Shown here one piece after another: positions 29,207-41,235 of a DNA stretch of 64,000 nt. The stretch covers positions 1 to 64,000 of the forward strand of contig JALCQM010000014.1 of assembly GCA_022651245.1 (NCBI GenBank). The letters are read 5' to 3'. The notes beneath the pieces are model-generated. The model saw only the letters and a program-made list of their open reading frames with translations. It ran no database searches and was not told where the DNA came from. Source of the DNA: Lactobacillus sp. Its GTDB lineage: Bacteria; Bacillota; Bacilli; Lactobacillales; Lactobacillaceae. Positions within the stretch are counted from its first letter, which is position 1. Each line of letters begins with the position of its first letter. The translations under genes were made by a program, and so were the position numbers.

Positions 29207-30166
29207 ATGACTGAATTCAAACACGAAACGGTGTTGTTGACTGAAGCGGCTGATAACTTAGCCATCGTTCCGACTGGCACATATGTTGACGCAACGTTAG
29301 GCCGAGCAGGGCATACGAAGCGGATCTTGAAGCAGCTGACCACCGGACAACTATATGCTTTCGATCAGGACCAAGCGGCCATCGCAGCGGTCACGCAAGA
29401 CTTAGCGCCTTTGCCAAGCAACCTACACCTCATACATACAAACTTTCGTTATTTACAAGCGGCGCTCACGCAAGAAGGCGTTGCTGGCGTTGATGGGATC
29501 TTATATGATCTTGGCGTGAGTTCACCACAATTTGATGACTCTCGTCGGGGGTTTAGCTATCGGTTCGATGCCCCGTTAGATATGCGGATGGATCAGAGCC
29601 AAGCCCTGACGGCCAAAGAAGTGATCAATGATTGGTCGTTCAATGATTTGGTGCGGATTTTTAGCCGTTATGGGGAAGAAAAATTTGCTAAGCAAATCGC
29701 TCGTCAGATCGAACGGGCGCGTGCTGATCACGAAATCGCCACGACGTTTGAATTAGTCGACTTGATCAAGGCTGGCATTCCGGCAAAGGCACGACGGACT
29801 GGTGGTCATCCGGCCAAGCGGGTTTTTCAGGCCGTTCGCATCGCTGTCAACGATGAACTTGGTGCCTTAGAAGCGTCGCTGACGCAGGCGGTGTCATTGT
29901 TAAATCCCGGTGGGCGGATCAGTGTGATCACGTTTCAGTCTTTGGAAGACCGCCTGGTCAAAGCGATGTTTCGTGAGTTGACCTCGATCAAGGATGTCCC
30001 GCGTGATCTGCCGGTATTACCACCGGAAGCCCAACCGGATTTCCGCCTGGTATCCCGCAAGCCGATTTTGCCATCGGCGGTGGAATTGGCCAATAATCAC
30101 CGGGCGCATAGCGCTAAACTACGAGTCCTTGAGCGACTCGATAAAGGAGGAACGGCAGATGCTTGA
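29207..30166 (+). CDS. rsmH: 16S rRNA (cytosine1402-N4)-methyltransferase
   Basis: [74 protein letters not shown]. Confidence 0.96.
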   Translation: MTEFKHETVLLTEAADNLAIVPTGTYVDATLGRAGHTKRILKQLTTGQLYAFDQDQAAIAAVTQDLAPLPSNLHLIHTNFRYLQAALTQEGVAGVDGILYDLGVSSPQFDDSRRGFSYRFDAPLDMRMDQSQALTAKEVINDWSFNDLVRIFSRYGEEKFAKQIARQIERARADHEIATTFELVDLIKAGIPAKARRTGGHPAKRVFQAVRIAVNDELGALEASLTQAVSLLNPGGRISVITFQSLEDRLVKAMFRELTSIKDVPRDLPVLPPEAQPDFRLVSRKPILPSAVELANNHRAHSAKLRVLERLDKGGTADA

Positions 30167-30542
30167 TAATACAGCAAGACAATTACAAGAGCCGGTCCCT
30201 GCTGCGCCGCAGCCGGCCCCTAAGCCGCAAGCTGCACCACAAACAGCACCGCAGCCAGCCGTTAATCCGCGAACGTTCAGTCCTTTTGAACGGGTGTTGA
30301 GCGCGTTGTGCGGTGTCGTGGCAGTGGGGGTATGCCTGTTGTATCTCGGTGGACAGACGCATTTAGCCAATACGGATCGAACATACCAAGATGTTCAAGC
30401 GCGGATTGCGACGCAAAATCAAAGTGTCACGGATCTTAAGCAAACGATTGGCGAACTATCCAATTCGAATCGACTCAGTAACTATGCCAAGGCTCATGGC
30501 CTAACGGTGATCGAAGGCAATATTAAGCGTGTGACGAAGTAA
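30159..30542 (+). CDS. ftsL: Cell division protein FtsL
   Basis: Single TM, coiled coil and position between rsmH and pbp; ATG 30159. Confidence 0.85.
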   Translation: MLDNTARQLQEPVPAAPQPAPKPQAAPQTAPQPAVNPRTFSPFERVLSALCGVVAVGVCLLYLGGQTHLANTDRTYQDVQARIATQNQSVTDLKQTIGELSNSNRLSNYAKAHGLTVIEGNIKRVTK

Positions 30543-32707
30543 TGACGAAAAAATCCCCACAAAGACAGGCGAACGCGATCCATCCGACTCGTAACCGTAA
30601 ACGTTTCGGCATCATCTTGATGCTGTTAACTACGGTGGGGTTGGTCGCGTTCGCCTGTCGTTTTGCGTATGTGGCCTTAGGTGGTAAAGTCGATTCGGCT
30701 AATTTAAGCCAATATCGGCAAAAAGTGATCGCGCAAAAGACCGTCTTGAAGGCTAAACGCGGCACGATCTATGATCGTAGTGGTAATGTGATCGCTGAAG
30801 ATTCCAATACCTATACGGTTTACGCCGTTTTGGACCAAAATTATGTGGATGGCAAAAAGAAACTTTACGTCACCGACAAAGCGAAGACGGCGAAAGTTTT
30901 AGCTAAATATTTACCTTTGAGTGAGGCCAAGATCTTGGCCTTGTTGAATCCGAAGTCAAAGAAAACGTTTCAAGTCGAATTCGGTAGTGCCGGGACTGGC
31001 TTGAGCTTGGCAACGAAGCAACAGATTCAAGCTGAAAACTTATCAGGGATCAACTTCACGGATTCGCCTTCCCGACTTTATCCCAATGGTGTGTTTGCAA
31101 GCCATGTCGTCGGCTTGGCCCAACCGCAAAATAATGCCAAAAGCACGGATCAGCTGGTCGGTGTGATGGGCCTCGAAAAGCAGTTTAACAATGTTTTGAA
31201 AGGGTCGAATGGTTACCGGACGTCCCAAACAGATGCTTATGGGTATCAGCTGCCCGATTCGCAGGTCAAGGCTAAAGCGGCTGTCAATGGTGGCGCGGTG
31301 ACGACCACCATCGATTCGAGCTTACAGAGCTACTTGGAAACCTTGATGACCAGTGTGGCGACCAAGTATCAGCCTAAATCGTTGTCAGCGGTGTTAGAAA
31401 ATCCCCAGACTGGGGAAATCTTGGCCGCCTCCCAACGCCCGACGTTTGATCCTAGCACTGGCGAAGGGCTAGGAAACATGTGGCGCGACATCTTAGTAGA
31501 AGATAACTACGAGCCAGGCTCGGTGATGAAGATCTTCACCTTAGCCGCTGCCATTCAAAGTGGTAAGTATTATCCTAATTCATACTACAAATCTGGTACC
31601 GTGAAGGTCGCCGATACCACCATCAAAGACTGGAACACAACCGGGTGGGGGACGATTCCGTTAAGCCAAGCCTTTCCGCGGTCCAGTAACGTCGGGATGG
31701 TCAAAATCGAGCAAAGCATGGGGGCAACAGTCTTCAGTGAATATTTGCGGAAATTTGGTTTTGGTCAGCAAACGGGAGTGGCCTTGCCAGGTGAAACGAG
31801 CGGCACCTTTGACTTTGGCTCATACTTGGATTCGGCCATGGCCAGTTTTGGTCAGAGTATTGATGTGAATACGATGCAGTTAATGCAGGCCGTCTCCGCC
31901 GTGGCGAATGACGGTACGATGGTCAAACCGCGCTTAGTCGAGAAAATCACCGATAAGCAAGGTAAGACCACAACGTATAAACGCCAAGTGGTGTCAAAAC
32001 CGATCAGCAAGGCAACAGCAGATCAGGTGACCGAAGCGATGCGGCAAGTGGTGACCGCCAGTTACGGGACGGGTGCGGCGTATAAGATGAACGGCGTCGA
32101 TCTCGCGGTCAAAACTGGGACGGCGCAGATCGCTGGTGCCAGTGGGAATGGTTACTTGACAGGGGACAGTAACTACGTGTTCAGTGTGATGGGCATGGCA
32201 CCTGCAAGTCACCCCAAGTACGTCTTATACATCGCAATGAAGCAGCCGCAGAAAATGACGGCCCCAGCTGAATCGATCATGGCAGAGATTTTCAAGCCGA
32301 TGATGGCGCGGGCTTTGGCGCTTGATGGCACCAGTGATACAGCCGCTAATGATAGTGAGGTGGCGAGTGTGCCTAATGTGACGAACACGGCGTTGGCGAC
32401 CGGCCAGCAAAAGCTGCAAAATGCCGGCTTTGCCGTGGCGACGATCGGCACGGGCAATCAAATCGTGCAACAATTGCCCACTGCCGGTGGGAGCGCCCTT
32501 AAAGGCGCCAGGGTCTTGGTGCTGACCAATGGCGCAATGACCATGCCGGACGTCTCTGGTTGGTCTAAAGGCGATGTGTTAAAATTGGCACAATTGACTG
32601 GCAAAAAGTTCAGTCTTAAGGGATCCGGCTATGCGACCCAGCAAAGCCTGAAGGCAGGGTCTTTGCTGGGGGATGACCAAGTCGTCATCCAATTTAAACA
32701 AAAATAG
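30542..32707 (+). CDS. Penicillin-binding protein 2X-like transpeptidase with PASTA domains
   Basis: [43 protein letters not shown]-terminal [26 protein letters not shown]. Confidence 0.95.
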   Translation: MTKKSPQRQANAIHPTRNRKRFGIILMLLTTVGLVAFACRFAYVALGGKVDSANLSQYRQKVIAQKTVLKAKRGTIYDRSGNVIAEDSNTYTVYAVLDQNYVDGKKKLYVTDKAKTAKVLAKYLPLSEAKILALLNPKSKKTFQVEFGSAGTGLSLATKQQIQAENLSGINFTDSPSRLYPNGVFASHVVGLAQPQNNAKSTDQLVGVMGLEKQFNNVLKGSNGYRTSQTDAYGYQLPDSQVKAKAAVNGGAVTTTIDSSLQSYLETLMTSVATKYQPKSLSAVLENPQTGEILAASQRPTFDPSTGEGLGNMWRDILVEDNYEPGSVMKIFTLAAAIQSGKYYPNSYYKSGTVKVADTTIKDWNTTGWGTIPLSQAFPRSSNVGMVKIEQSMGATVFSEYLRKFGFGQQTGVALPGETSGTFDFGSYLDSAMASFGQSIDVNTMQLMQAVSAVANDGTMVKPRLVEKITDKQGKTTTYKRQVVSKPISKATADQVTEAMRQVVTASYGTGAAYKMNGVDLAVKTGTAQIAGASGNGYLTGDSNYVFSVMGMAPASHPKYVLYIAMKQPQKMTAPAESIMAEIFKPMMARALALDGTSDTAANDSEVASVPNVTNTALATGQQKLQNAGFAVATIGTGNQIVQQLPTAGGSALKGARVLVLTNGAMTMPDVSGWSKGDVLKLAQLTGKKFSLKGSGYATQQSLKAGSLLGDDQVVIQFKQK

Positions 32708-32724
32708 AGATAAAGGGGCATATC

Positions 32725-33690
32725 ATGCAGTTAGCACAAATGTTGATCCCGATGGTCGCGGCATTCGCGATCACGGTAATGGCCTTGCCGTTGTTTATCG
32801 GCTACATGCGGTTCAAAAAGGAAGGTCAAATGATCCGCGAAGAGGGACCAAAGTGGCACGCGAAGAAAAGTGGCACGCCGACGATGGGCGGCGTGGTCTT
32901 CATTATTGCAATCGTGGTGGCTGCAATCGGTAGCGCAATTTGGCAACACAGCTTGGACACTAGTGTCTACGTCGCCTTGTTCATCTTGTTATTGTATGGG
33001 GTGCTCGGGTTCATCGATGATTTCGTTAAGTTGTTCCATCACCAAAACCAAGGATTAAAGGCGTGGCAGAAGCTTCTAGGGCAGATCATCGGTGCCGTGG
33101 TCGTGGTGATTGCCTACTTACACGATGGTTTTAGCCACGGGTTGTTCGTGCCGTTTTTCGGTACGGTACAAGCCGTGTGGTTCTTTGCGGCCTTTGCGAT
33201 CGTCTGGCTGGTCGGGTTCTCCAACGCGGTTAACCTTTCAGATGGGTTAGATGGTTTGGTGGGGGGCTTGAGCACAATCGCTTTTGGCACGTATGCCGTG
33301 ATCGCGGCCCACGATGGCAGGACCGATGTGTTAGTGATTTGCCTCGTGACGGTTGGCGCCATGGTTGGCTTCTTATTGTTTAATCACAAGCCAGCGCAAA
33401 TCTTTATGGGGGATGTTGGTTCCTTGGCGCTCGGGGGCATGTTGGCGACCGTGTCGATTCTGTTGAATCGTGAATGGTCGTTATTGTTGATCGGGCTGGT
33501 CTTTGTGTGTGAAACGGCCAGTGTCATGATTCAAGTGGCGGTCTTCAAAACCACCGGTCACCGCGTTTTTAAAATGAGCCCGATCCACCATCACTTTGAA
33601 ATGCTTGGCTGGTCCGAGTGGCGCGTCGATATCACGTTTTGGCTCGTGGGCTTAGTCGCAAGTCTCATTTACTTACTCATTTTTCTGTAG
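32725..33690 (+). CDS. mraY: Phospho-N-acetylmuramoyl-pentapeptide-transferase
   Basis: [59 protein letters not shown]. Confidence 0.97.
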   Translation: MQLAQMLIPMVAAFAITVMALPLFIGYMRFKKEGQMIREEGPKWHAKKSGTPTMGGVVFIIAIVVAAIGSAIWQHSLDTSVYVALFILLLYGVLGFIDDFVKLFHHQNQGLKAWQKLLGQIIGAVVVVIAYLHDGFSHGLFVPFFGTVQAVWFFAAFAIVWLVGFSNAVNLSDGLDGLVGGLSTIAFGTYAVIAAHDGRTDVLVICLVTVGAMVGFLLFNHKPAQIFMGDVGSLALGGMLATVSILLNREWSLLLIGLVFVCETASVMIQVAVFKTTGHRVFKMSPIHHHFEMLGWSEWRVDITFWLVGLVASLIYLLIFL

Positions 33691-33705
33691 AAAGAAGTTA
33701 GGGTT

Positions 33706-35073
33706 ATGTTGGATATCAAGACGTATCAAAACAAAAAGGTATTGGTCTTAGGTTTAGGCATGAGCGGCGTCAACGCCGCACGCTTATTGAATTCGCTTGG
33801 CGCAATGGTGACGGTCAACGATAAGCAAAAATTCGATGATAACAAAGCCGCGCAAGCATTATTGGCAGACGGGATCAAAGTGATCACGGGCAGTCACCCG
33901 GTTGAATTACTCGATGAACATTTTGAGTTGATGGTCAAAAATCCTGGGATTCCTTATTCCAACCCGATGGTGCAGCGGGCGCTGGCGTTGAAGCTGCCGA
34001 TCATCACGGAACCAGAACTGGCTTATCAGATCAGTGACAGTGACTGGATCGCGGTCACTGGTTCTAATGGTAAAACCACCACGACGACCTTGATCGGCTT
34101 GATGCTCAACGAAGCGGGACAGACGGCTTATGATGCGGGGAACATCGGAATCCCAGCTAGTCAAGTAGCGCAAAAGGCAACCGCTGAAGATACGATCGTC
34201 GCTGAATTGTCGAGTTTTCAGCTGTGTGGCATCCGCACGCTACATCCCCACATCGCAGTGTTGACCAATATTTATGAGGCCCATCTGGACTGGCATGGCG
34301 ATCGTGAACACTATGTGGCAGCGAAAATGCGCATCACCATGAATCAAACCGCCGATGATTATTTCGTGATGAATTGGGACCTGCCCGAAATGCATGAGTT
34401 GGCTAAGCAAAGCCAAGCGCAGATCGTGCCGTTTTCTCGCACAGGCGTGACAGGTGCGCGGGCGCAGCTGCAAGCTGGGTGGCTGTGTTTTGATGGCGAG
34501 CGGATCATGAAAGCAGAAGACCTGCAGATTCCGGGTACGCACAACATCGAAAATGCCCTGGCTGCGATCGCGGCGGCCAAATTGGCCGGGGTGGATAACG
34601 CATCGATTCAGGCTGTTTTGGGCCGGTTTAGTGGGGTCAAACACCGTATTCAGTACGTTCAAACCATCAACGGTCGAAAATTTTACAACGATTCAAAAGC
34701 GACCAACGTCGAAGCGGCTAGCGTGGCAATCAACGCCTTCAAGCAACCCATCGTTTTGTTAGCTGGCGGTTTAGACCGGCACTTGTCGATGGCTGACTTG
34801 ATCCCATTAGTTCAAGAGCATGTGCGGGCCATGGTCACGTTCGGTGAAACGGCGCCGCTGATGAATGCTGTAGCAGAAAAAGCGGGCGTGCCGTATCAGC
34901 AAACCAAAAACGTTAAAACTGCGGTCCCGTTGGCTTATGCTGCCAGTGAATCAGGGGATGTCGTCTTATTGTCCCCCGCAGCAGCTAGCTGGGATCAGTT
35001 TCCTAACTTCGAGATCCGCGGCGATGTCTTTATTGACGCGGTCAAAACCTTAGCGGAAAGCGAGGAAGCTTAA
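33706..35073 (+). CDS. murD: UDP-N-acetylmuramoylalanine--D-glutamate ligase
   Basis: VLVLGLGMSGVNAARLL, VTGSNGKTTTTTLIG, LAGGLDRHLSM, LSPAAASWDQFPNFEIRGD. Confidence 0.97.
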   Translation: MLDIKTYQNKKVLVLGLGMSGVNAARLLNSLGAMVTVNDKQKFDDNKAAQALLADGIKVITGSHPVELLDEHFELMVKNPGIPYSNPMVQRALALKLPIITEPELAYQISDSDWIAVTGSNGKTTTTTLIGLMLNEAGQTAYDAGNIGIPASQVAQKATAEDTIVAELSSFQLCGIRTLHPHIAVLTNIYEAHLDWHGDREHYVAAKMRITMNQTADDYFVMNWDLPEMHELAKQSQAQIVPFSRTGVTGARAQLQAGWLCFDGERIMKAEDLQIPGTHNIENALAAIAAAKLAGVDNASIQAVLGRFSGVKHRIQYVQTINGRKFYNDSKATNVEAASVAINAFKQPIVLLAGGLDRHLSMADLIPLVQEHVRAMVTFGETAPLMNAVAEKAGVPYQQTKNVKTAVPLAYAASESGDVVLLSPAAASWDQFPNFEIRGDVFIDAVKTLAESEEA

Positions 35074-35074
35074 G

Positions 35075-36166
35075 ATGCGTGTGATCGTCAGTGGCGGTGG
35101 CACCGGAGGCCACATCTACCCTGCTTTGGCGCTGTTAGAACAGCTCAAAGCCCGTGGACTGCTCGATGAAGTCCTTTACATTGGCACCGAAAAAGGCTTG
35201 GAAAGCCGAATCGTTCCCAAGGCCGGGATTCCGTTTGCCACCATTGAATTGCAAGGCTTCAAGCGCAAGCTGACGCTAGAAAACGTCAAGACGGTAACCG
35301 TTTTTCTTCAAGGCCTGGGGAAGGCTAAAAAGATTTTACGCGATTTCAAGCCTGACGTCGTGGTGGGGACCGGGGGGTACGTTTCGGGTGCGATCTTATT
35401 TGAAGCCGCCCGACTACACATTCCGACGGTGATCCATGAGCAAAATTCAGTGGCTGGCGTGACGAACAAATTTTTAGCCCGGTTTGTCGACAAGATTGGG
35501 ATCGTTTTCCCAGAAGTAGCGGCAGCTTTTCCAGCGAATAAAATCGCAACGGTGGGGAATCCCCGCGCCCAGCAAGTGGCAGATCTGAAGCCGAATGACC
35601 GGCTTGCGGACTTTGGCTTAGATCCCAAGCGGCGGACCTTGTTGATTTTTGGTGGTTCTCGCGGGGCGCCGAAGATCAACCAAGCGGTTCAAGAAGCACT
35701 GCCCGCGTTTGGCCAAGCCGATTTTCAAACCTTATTTGTCACCGGGCGGCGGCATTTTGAGTCTGTGCAATCCCAGTTACACGGCTTGCCAGCTAACGTG
35801 AAGGTGGTGCCGTACGTAGATGATATGCCGGCCATCTTACCCGATATTGCGCTAGTGATCGGGCGCAGTGGCGCGACGAGTATCGCTGAGCTGACAGCGT
35901 TAGGCATCCCAAGTATTTTGATTCCCAGCCCGAATGTGACGCATAATCACCAGATGATCAATGCACAAAGCCTAGGCAAGGCTGGCGCGGCGGTCGTCAT
36001 TCCAGAAACAGCTTTGACGGCTGACTTTGCGACCACAGTGGTCGATTTGATGCAAGATGACGCGCGGTTGGTCGAAATGACCCGTGCTGCTAAGCATTTG
36101 GGTGTGCCAGATGCGAGTGACCGGTTGATCGCGCTGATGCAAGCGGCGATACAGGCGCACCAATAG
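35075..36166 (+). CDS. murG: UDP-N-acetylglucosamine transferase MurG
   Basis: VIVSGGGTGGHIYPALAL, GTGGYVSGAILFEA, IHEQNSVAGVTNKFLA. Confidence 0.97.
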   Translation: MRVIVSGGGTGGHIYPALALLEQLKARGLLDEVLYIGTEKGLESRIVPKAGIPFATIELQGFKRKLTLENVKTVTVFLQGLGKAKKILRDFKPDVVVGTGGYVSGAILFEAARLHIPTVIHEQNSVAGVTNKFLARFVDKIGIVFPEVAAAFPANKIATVGNPRAQQVADLKPNDRLADFGLDPKRRTLLIFGGSRGAPKINQAVQEALPAFGQADFQTLFVTGRRHFESVQSQLHGLPANVKVVPYVDDMPAILPDIALVIGRSGATSIAELTALGIPSILIPSPNVTHNHQMINAQSLGKAGAAVVIPETALTADFATTVVDLMQDDARLVEMTRAAKHLGVPDASDRLIALMQAAIQAHQ

Positions 36167-36181
36167 AGGAGAGGTGACAAA

Positions 36182-36988
36182 ATGGCTTGGTTTAAAAAGT
36201 CGAAATCAACAGATCCACTGACACCGTGGGAGGCTTACCAAGCCAAGCAAAAGGCAGCGACGCCAAAACGGCAGCCGCTACCGTTGCCGCACCTCAGCTC
36301 GACGCGCCGATCAAGGCGGCGACGGAACTTGGCGTTGATCTTGACCCCGTTGGTGCTCTTGGCCGCGTTTTTCGGGTATATGGTCTCGCCGTTAGCGAAA
36401 GTTGACACGATCAGCGTCCGCGGCGAAAAAACGTTACCGGCGCAAAATGTGATCGATGCCAGCGGCTTAAACCATTCGCAGGCGATTTTGGACCTCTTGT
36501 GGCACCGGCAGCGGGTGACGGCGCGCGTTGAAAAGCGCCTACCGCAAGTCCACCAGTTGACGGTTTCGGTGCACGGCTTCAACCAAGTACTATTAACGGT
36601 CACAGAATACGCCCCATTAGGCTATTGGCAAAAAACTGACGGGTACCATGTCCTATTAGCAAGTGGCCAAGTGGTGCCCACGGCAACGATGACCCCCAAA
36701 AGTACTTACCCGATCTTTACGGGTTTCAAGCATACCGAAGTGATCAAGCTGGCCAAAGTGGTGCAAGACTTTCCACCAGCAGTGCGGCGCGCCGTCTCTG
36801 AGGTCAAAGCCACGCGTGGGGCAGCTAATCCGTATCAAATCACATTAAGTATGACGGATGGCAATTTGGTGGTGGCAGATTCCCGTACAGTGGCCAAAAA
36901 AATCAAGTACTACCCGAAACTGCTGGCCAAGGTCACCAAAAAAGGAACAGTCGACCTCGAAGTAGGCGCCTTTTTCACGCCATATTAA
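36182..36988 (+). CDS. divIB: Cell division protein DivIB/FtsQ
   Basis: Cytosolic basic region, TM, POTRA-like VDTISVRGEKTLPAQNVIDASGL; position in cluster. Confidence 0.92.
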   Translation: MAWFKKSKSTDPLTPWEAYQAKQKAATPKRQPLPLPHLSSTRRSRRRRNLALILTPLVLLAAFFGYMVSPLAKVDTISVRGEKTLPAQNVIDASGLNHSQAILDLLWHRQRVTARVEKRLPQVHQLTVSVHGFNQVLLTVTEYAPLGYWQKTDGYHVLLASGQVVPTATMTPKSTYPIFTGFKHTEVIKLAKVVQDFPPAVRRAVSEVKATRGAANPYQITLSMTDGNLVVADSRTVAKKIKYYPKLLAKVTKKGTVDLEVGAFFTPY

Positions 36989-37113
36989 TTAAAAACGCCA
37001 AAATCGATCAAGTTTAGTTGGATTTGGTGAGTAGGGTCTAAGATCTGTGGTAAAATCAAAACAGTATTACGTTTTCATAAGTGATCAATTCCAGTCCAGG
37101 AGGTTCCGTCGTC

Positions 37114-38403
37114 ATGGGAAATCAAGACATCTATGTTGGACTTGATATCGGGACCACCTCAATAAAAGTCATTGTTGCCGAGTATATTCAAGGTCAAATG
37201 AACATTATTGGTGTGGGGAGTCAACGATCGGCCGGGCTTAGCCGCGGTGTGATCGTCGATATCGACAAGGCAGTTTCGGCGATACGCCAAGCCGTCAGTC
37301 AAGCAGAAGAAAAAGCAAGTATTAAAATTGATAGTGTCGTCGTTGGTATTCCGGCGAATATGTTGCAAATCGAACAGGTCACCGGGATGATCGCGGTGGG
37401 GGATGCCAGCAAGGAGATCACCGATGCGGACGTGCAGGCGGTTGCGAGTGCGGCGTTGGTCCGCAATTTACCCCCTGAACGCGAAAGTCTGACCTTGACG
37501 CCGACCGAATTCATCGTTGATGGGTTTGATGACATCAAAGATCCGCGTGGGATGATCGGGGTACGCCTCGAAATGCACGGCATCTTGTTCACCGTGCCCA
37601 AAACCGTGCTGCACAATACCAAAAAAGCGTTAGCCAAAGCCGGTTTGGGTATCCGCACCGTCGTTGTGAGCCCTTTGGCGACCGCACAGGTGGCCTTGAG
37701 TGACAGTGAGCAGGATTTCGGGACCGTGTTGATCGATATCGGCGGCGGTCAAAGTACCGCAGCCGTCATCCATGATCATAAGCTGAAATTGACGTCAGTC
37801 GATCAAGAAGGCGGCGAGTTCGTCACTAAAGATATTTCAGTTGTTTTGAATACGGGGTTTAAAGACGCGGAAAAACTCAAGCGAGACTATGGCAATGCCG
37901 ATAGTCTCGCCACGCGTGAAGACGAAACCTTCCCCGTGACAGTGGTTGGCAAGACGGAACCGGTGATGGTTTCAGAGAAGTACCTGTCAGAGATCATTGA
38001 GGCGCGTCTAGGGCAGATCTTCAAACGGCTTAACGGGACCTTGCAACAAGCCGATGCCTTACAGTTGCCTGGCGGCATCGTGATCACAGGTGGCACGACA
38101 GCGATCCCTGGGATCGTCGAGTTGGCGCAAGACATTTTTGGTCGCGATGTGAAGCGGTACATCCCTGATGAAATGGGCCTACGACATCCTGCCTTTACAC
38201 AGGCTTTGGGATTGATCCAGTATGCAGCCGGATTGACAGATATTGATCTGTTGGTCGGCAGTGTGACGACGACCCCAACCGCTGCGCCAAAGCCGGAAGT
38301 AGCGTCGAGTACGCCGCTTCCTGAGGCCGATGAACCGCAAAGCGAACCGGAACCTAAGAAGCCGTCAGCGTTGCGTCGCTTCTTCGGTAATTTCTTCGAA
38401 TAA
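37114..38403 (+). CDS. ftsA: Cell division protein FtsA
   Basis: [44 protein letters not shown]-terminal amphipathic [14 protein letters not shown] 37114. Confidence 0.96.
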   Translation: MGNQDIYVGLDIGTTSIKVIVAEYIQGQMNIIGVGSQRSAGLSRGVIVDIDKAVSAIRQAVSQAEEKASIKIDSVVVGIPANMLQIEQVTGMIAVGDASKEITDADVQAVASAALVRNLPPERESLTLTPTEFIVDGFDDIKDPRGMIGVRLEMHGILFTVPKTVLHNTKKALAKAGLGIRTVVVSPLATAQVALSDSEQDFGTVLIDIGGGQSTAAVIHDHKLKLTSVDQEGGEFVTKDISVVLNTGFKDAEKLKRDYGNADSLATREDETFPVTVVGKTEPVMVSEKYLSEIIEARLGQIFKRLNGTLQQADALQLPGGIVITGGTTAIPGIVELAQDIFGRDVKRYIPDEMGLRHPAFTQALGLIQYAAGLTDIDLLVGSVTTTPTAAPKPEVASSTPLPEADEPQSEPEPKKPSALRRFFGNFFE

Positions 38404-38425
38404 ACACTCTCTAGGAGGAACGACA

Positions 38426-39643
38426 ATGGAATTCTCACTTGATGCACAAAATGATACCGGCGCAGCGATCAAAGTGATCGGTGTTGGCGGTGCTGGCGGT
38501 AATGCCGTTAACCGGATGATCGCAGAAGACGTGAAAGGCGTCGAATTCATCGCGGCCAATACGGACGTGCAGGCGTTATCGAATTCAAACGCCGAAACCA
38601 AGATCCAGTTAGGGTCGAAATTAACCCGTGGTCTTGGTGCCGGGGCCACCCCAGAAATTGGTCAAAAAGCAGCTGAAGAAAGTGAAGAACAGATTCAAGC
38701 TGCCTTAAAAGGCGCAGACATGATTTTCGTGACCTGTGGTATGGGTGGCGGCACCGGGACAGGTGCTGCCCCTGTCGTGGCCAAGATTGCTAAGGATATG
38801 GGCGCTCTGACGGTTGGCGTGGTCACACGTCCGTTTACCTTCGAAGGCCCACGCCGAGCAAAGAATGCGGCAGAAGGAATCGCTAATCTCAAGGAACATG
38901 TCGATACCTTGGTGATCATTGCCAATAATCGCTTGCTTGAGATCGTCGATAAGAAGACGCCGATGATGGAAGCCTTCCATGCCGCAGATAACGTGTTGCG
39001 CCAAGGGGTCCAAGGGATCTCTGACTTGATCACCAGTCCTGGCTTTGTCAACCTGGACTTTGCTGATGTGAAAACCGTCATGGCGAACCAAGGGTCTGCC
39101 TTGATGGGGATCGGGAGTGCAAATGGTGAGAACCGCACGATCGAAGCAACCAAAAAGGCGATTTCCTCCCCATTACTGGAAGTTTCGATCGCTGGGGCCA
39201 AGCAAGTCTTGCTGAACATCACAGGGGGTCCAGATTTGAGCCTGTTTGAAGCGCAAGACGCCAGCGAGATCGTCGCCCAAGCGGCTTCTAACGATGTGAA
39301 CATCATCTTTGGGACGTCGATCAATGAAGACTTAGGCGATACCGTCGTGGTTACCGTGGTGGCGACTGGTATCGATGTGGCTGAGGCACAAAAGCGTGGC
39401 TCGCGGGCACCAGAAGTGACCAGCAAGCCAACGACGACGCAAACAACGACGACCAATGACGATCCGTTTGTGGATTGGGACTTGCGTCGTGAACCAAACA
39501 AGCACGAGCAAGCGGCGGATACGAGCCAAAGTTTTGATAACGTCAAGAAGACAGATTTCGACATCTTCGAAAGCCAACCGAGCCAAGATCAAGATGGTGC
39601 TGGCGATGACCAGCCCCCATTTTTCAAGCGCCGCCGGCAGTAA
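38426..39643 (+). CDS. ftsZ: Cell division protein FtsZ
   Basis: [33 protein letters not shown], ...[10 protein letters not shown]-terminal tail; ATG 38426 after TAGGAGG. Confidence 0.97.
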   Translation: MEFSLDAQNDTGAAIKVIGVGGAGGNAVNRMIAEDVKGVEFIAANTDVQALSNSNAETKIQLGSKLTRGLGAGATPEIGQKAAEESEEQIQAALKGADMIFVTCGMGGGTGTGAAPVVAKIAKDMGALTVGVVTRPFTFEGPRRAKNAAEGIANLKEHVDTLVIIANNRLLEIVDKKTPMMEAFHAADNVLRQGVQGISDLITSPGFVNLDFADVKTVMANQGSALMGIGSANGENRTIEATKKAISSPLLEVSIAGAKQVLLNITGGPDLSLFEAQDASEIVAQAASNDVNIIFGTSINEDLGDTVVVTVVATGIDVAEAQKRGSRAPEVTSKPTTTQTTTTNDDPFVDWDLRREPNKHEQAADTSQSFDNVKKTDFDIFESQPSQDQDGAGDDQPPFFKRRRQ

Positions 39644-39664
39644 TCACTGAAGGAGGAATGCAAG

Positions 39665-40111
39665 ATGGCATTCGACAAACTCGGGAGTAAGTTCAATTCG
39701 TTTTTTGCAATGGATGCAGACGAAGCGCCTCAAGACGACGCCCCGACTGCGCCGACACAGCCAGAAAAGCCGAAACCTCAGGCTTTTCGTGGCAATAAGG
39801 TGGTGGCGATGAGTCAACCAACAGAAAAAACGGCTAAGATCGTGGTGTACGAGCCACGGATCTATTCTGATGCCAAAGAGATCGGGAGCCATTTGTTGAA
39901 TAATAAAGCAGTGGTGGTTAATTTCGATCGGATCGACGCGGATTCAGCGACCCGGATCGTCGACTTTCTGACGGGGTTGGTGTTTGCCATCAGCGGTGAG
40001 ATCAAGCGCATCGGCGAGCAGATCTTCCTAGTGACGCCCGCTAACTTCCAAATCGATGGTTCCCTAGCAGAAAGCTTAGGCGTCGATGCGGACATTCAAA
40101 TGACAGAATAG
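39665..40111 (+). CDS. sepF: Cell division protein SepF
   Basis: YEPRIYSDAKEIGSHLLNNKAVVVNFDRIDADSATRIVDFLTG. Confidence 0.95.
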   Translation: MAFDKLGSKFNSFFAMDADEAPQDDAPTAPTQPEKPKPQAFRGNKVVAMSQPTEKTAKIVVYEPRIYSDAKEIGSHLLNNKAVVVNFDRIDADSATRIVDFLTGLVFAISGEIKRIGEQIFLVTPANFQIDGSLAESLGVDADIQMTE

Positions 40112-40124
40112 GAGGAGGCCGTTC

Positions 40125-40409
40125 GTGCAATTTTTGTTATTCTGGCTTTGGCGCGTTGCCAGCTGGGCCCTGTCACTGTATAGTGCCATGCTGGTGGTGT
40201 ATGTCTTGTTGTCGTGGTTCCCTGGCGCACAAGACAGTAAGCTTGGCCGGCTTCTCGAACGTTTGGTCCAGCCTTTCTTGGGCTGGTTTCAACAATTCAT
40301 TCCGCCGCTGTTTGGGTTAGATTTTTCGCCGATTGCGGCCTTTCTGGTGTTAGGCTTGTTCGAGAAGTTTCTCGCAATCGTCTATAACTTCTTAACAGGG
40401 ACATTCTAG
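40125..40409 (+). CDS. YggT family membrane protein
   Basis: YVLLSWFPGAQDSKLGRLLERLVQPFL; position after sepF; GTG start. Confidence 0.93.
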   Translation: MQFLLFWLWRVASWALSLYSAMLVVYVLLSWFPGAQDSKLGRLLERLVQPFLGWFQQFIPPLFGLDFSPIAAFLVLGLFEKFLAIVYNFLTGTF

Positions 40410-40418
40410 GTGTGAGTC

Positions 40419-41198
40419 ATGGAAAACGTTTATCAACACTTCCGTAAAGATGAAGGCCCGTTTATCGACCAGGTGCAAGAATTGATTGCGCAGGCCGCCT
40501 CGGAATACCGACCAGTATTAACTGATTTTTTGGATCCCCGTCAGGTCTACATCACGCGGGTCTTGGCCGGTAGTGTCGAAGGCGTTAAGGTATTGCCTTT
40601 TGGCGGCTTTGCGCAGGCGGAACGGTGCCGGGTGATGCTGGCGCCAGACTATTATGTCCCTGAGCCTGCTGATTATGAGCTCGCCGTATTGGCGGTCAAC
40701 TATCCCGAGAAGTTTGCAACGTTGCACCATAGCACGATCCTAGGCACTTTAGCGAATACCGGTATCCAGCGGGACCTTTTCGGTGATATCATTACTGATG
40801 GGCACGCGTGGCAGGTGATTGTGGCCGCTAGCATGAGTCAGTGGCTACAAAGTAACGTCACGCGGTTTGGCAAAATCGGGGTGCGTTTTGAACCGGTCGC
40901 ACTCGAGCAAGTCCTACAGCCACAAAATGATTGGGAAAAGGTGCAAACGACACTGCCATCTTTGCGCATCGATGCGGTGGTGGCCCATGTTTTTGCCATG
41001 TCCCGGCAGCGCGCGAAGGGCTTGGTTGAAGGCGGTAAGATCCGGTTAAATTTTGCGACGACGACACGACCAGATGTGGAAGTCGCCGCGCACGACATCG
41101 TCTCGGTACGCGGGTTTGGCCGCTTGCGGCTCCAAGAATTATTGGGGACCACCAAGAAGGACAAACTCAAGGTCACCGTTGACGTGATACATAAGTAA
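40419..41198 (+). CDS. YlmH-like S4-domain RNA-binding protein
   Basis: QRAKGLVEGGKIRLNFATT S4 domain; position between yggT and divIVA. Confidence 0.93.
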   Translation: MENVYQHFRKDEGPFIDQVQELIAQAASEYRPVLTDFLDPRQVYITRVLAGSVEGVKVLPFGGFAQAERCRVMLAPDYYVPEPADYELAVLAVNYPEKFATLHHSTILGTLANTGIQRDLFGDIITDGHAWQVIVAASMSQWLQSNVTRFGKIGVRFEPVALEQVLQPQNDWEKVQTTLPSLRIDAVVAHVFAMSRQRAKGLVEGGKIRLNFATTTRPDVEVAAHDIVSVRGFGRLRLQELLGTTKKDKLKVTVDVIHK

Positions 41199-41235
41199 CG
41201 GTGGTACGAGACATGGTAATTAGGAGGCAGACACA

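Noticed and set aside
38695-39564. 289-aa minus-strand ORF antisense to ftsZ
   Set aside because: Shadow ORF from codon bias within a clearly coding ftsZ; composition (Ser/Ala/Val/Thr-rich) and lack of RBS or motifs argue against coding.
40421-40440. cre-like sequence TGGAAAACGTTTATCA at the start of ylmH
   Set aside because: Lies at the start of a coding sequence inside an operon; likely chance match.
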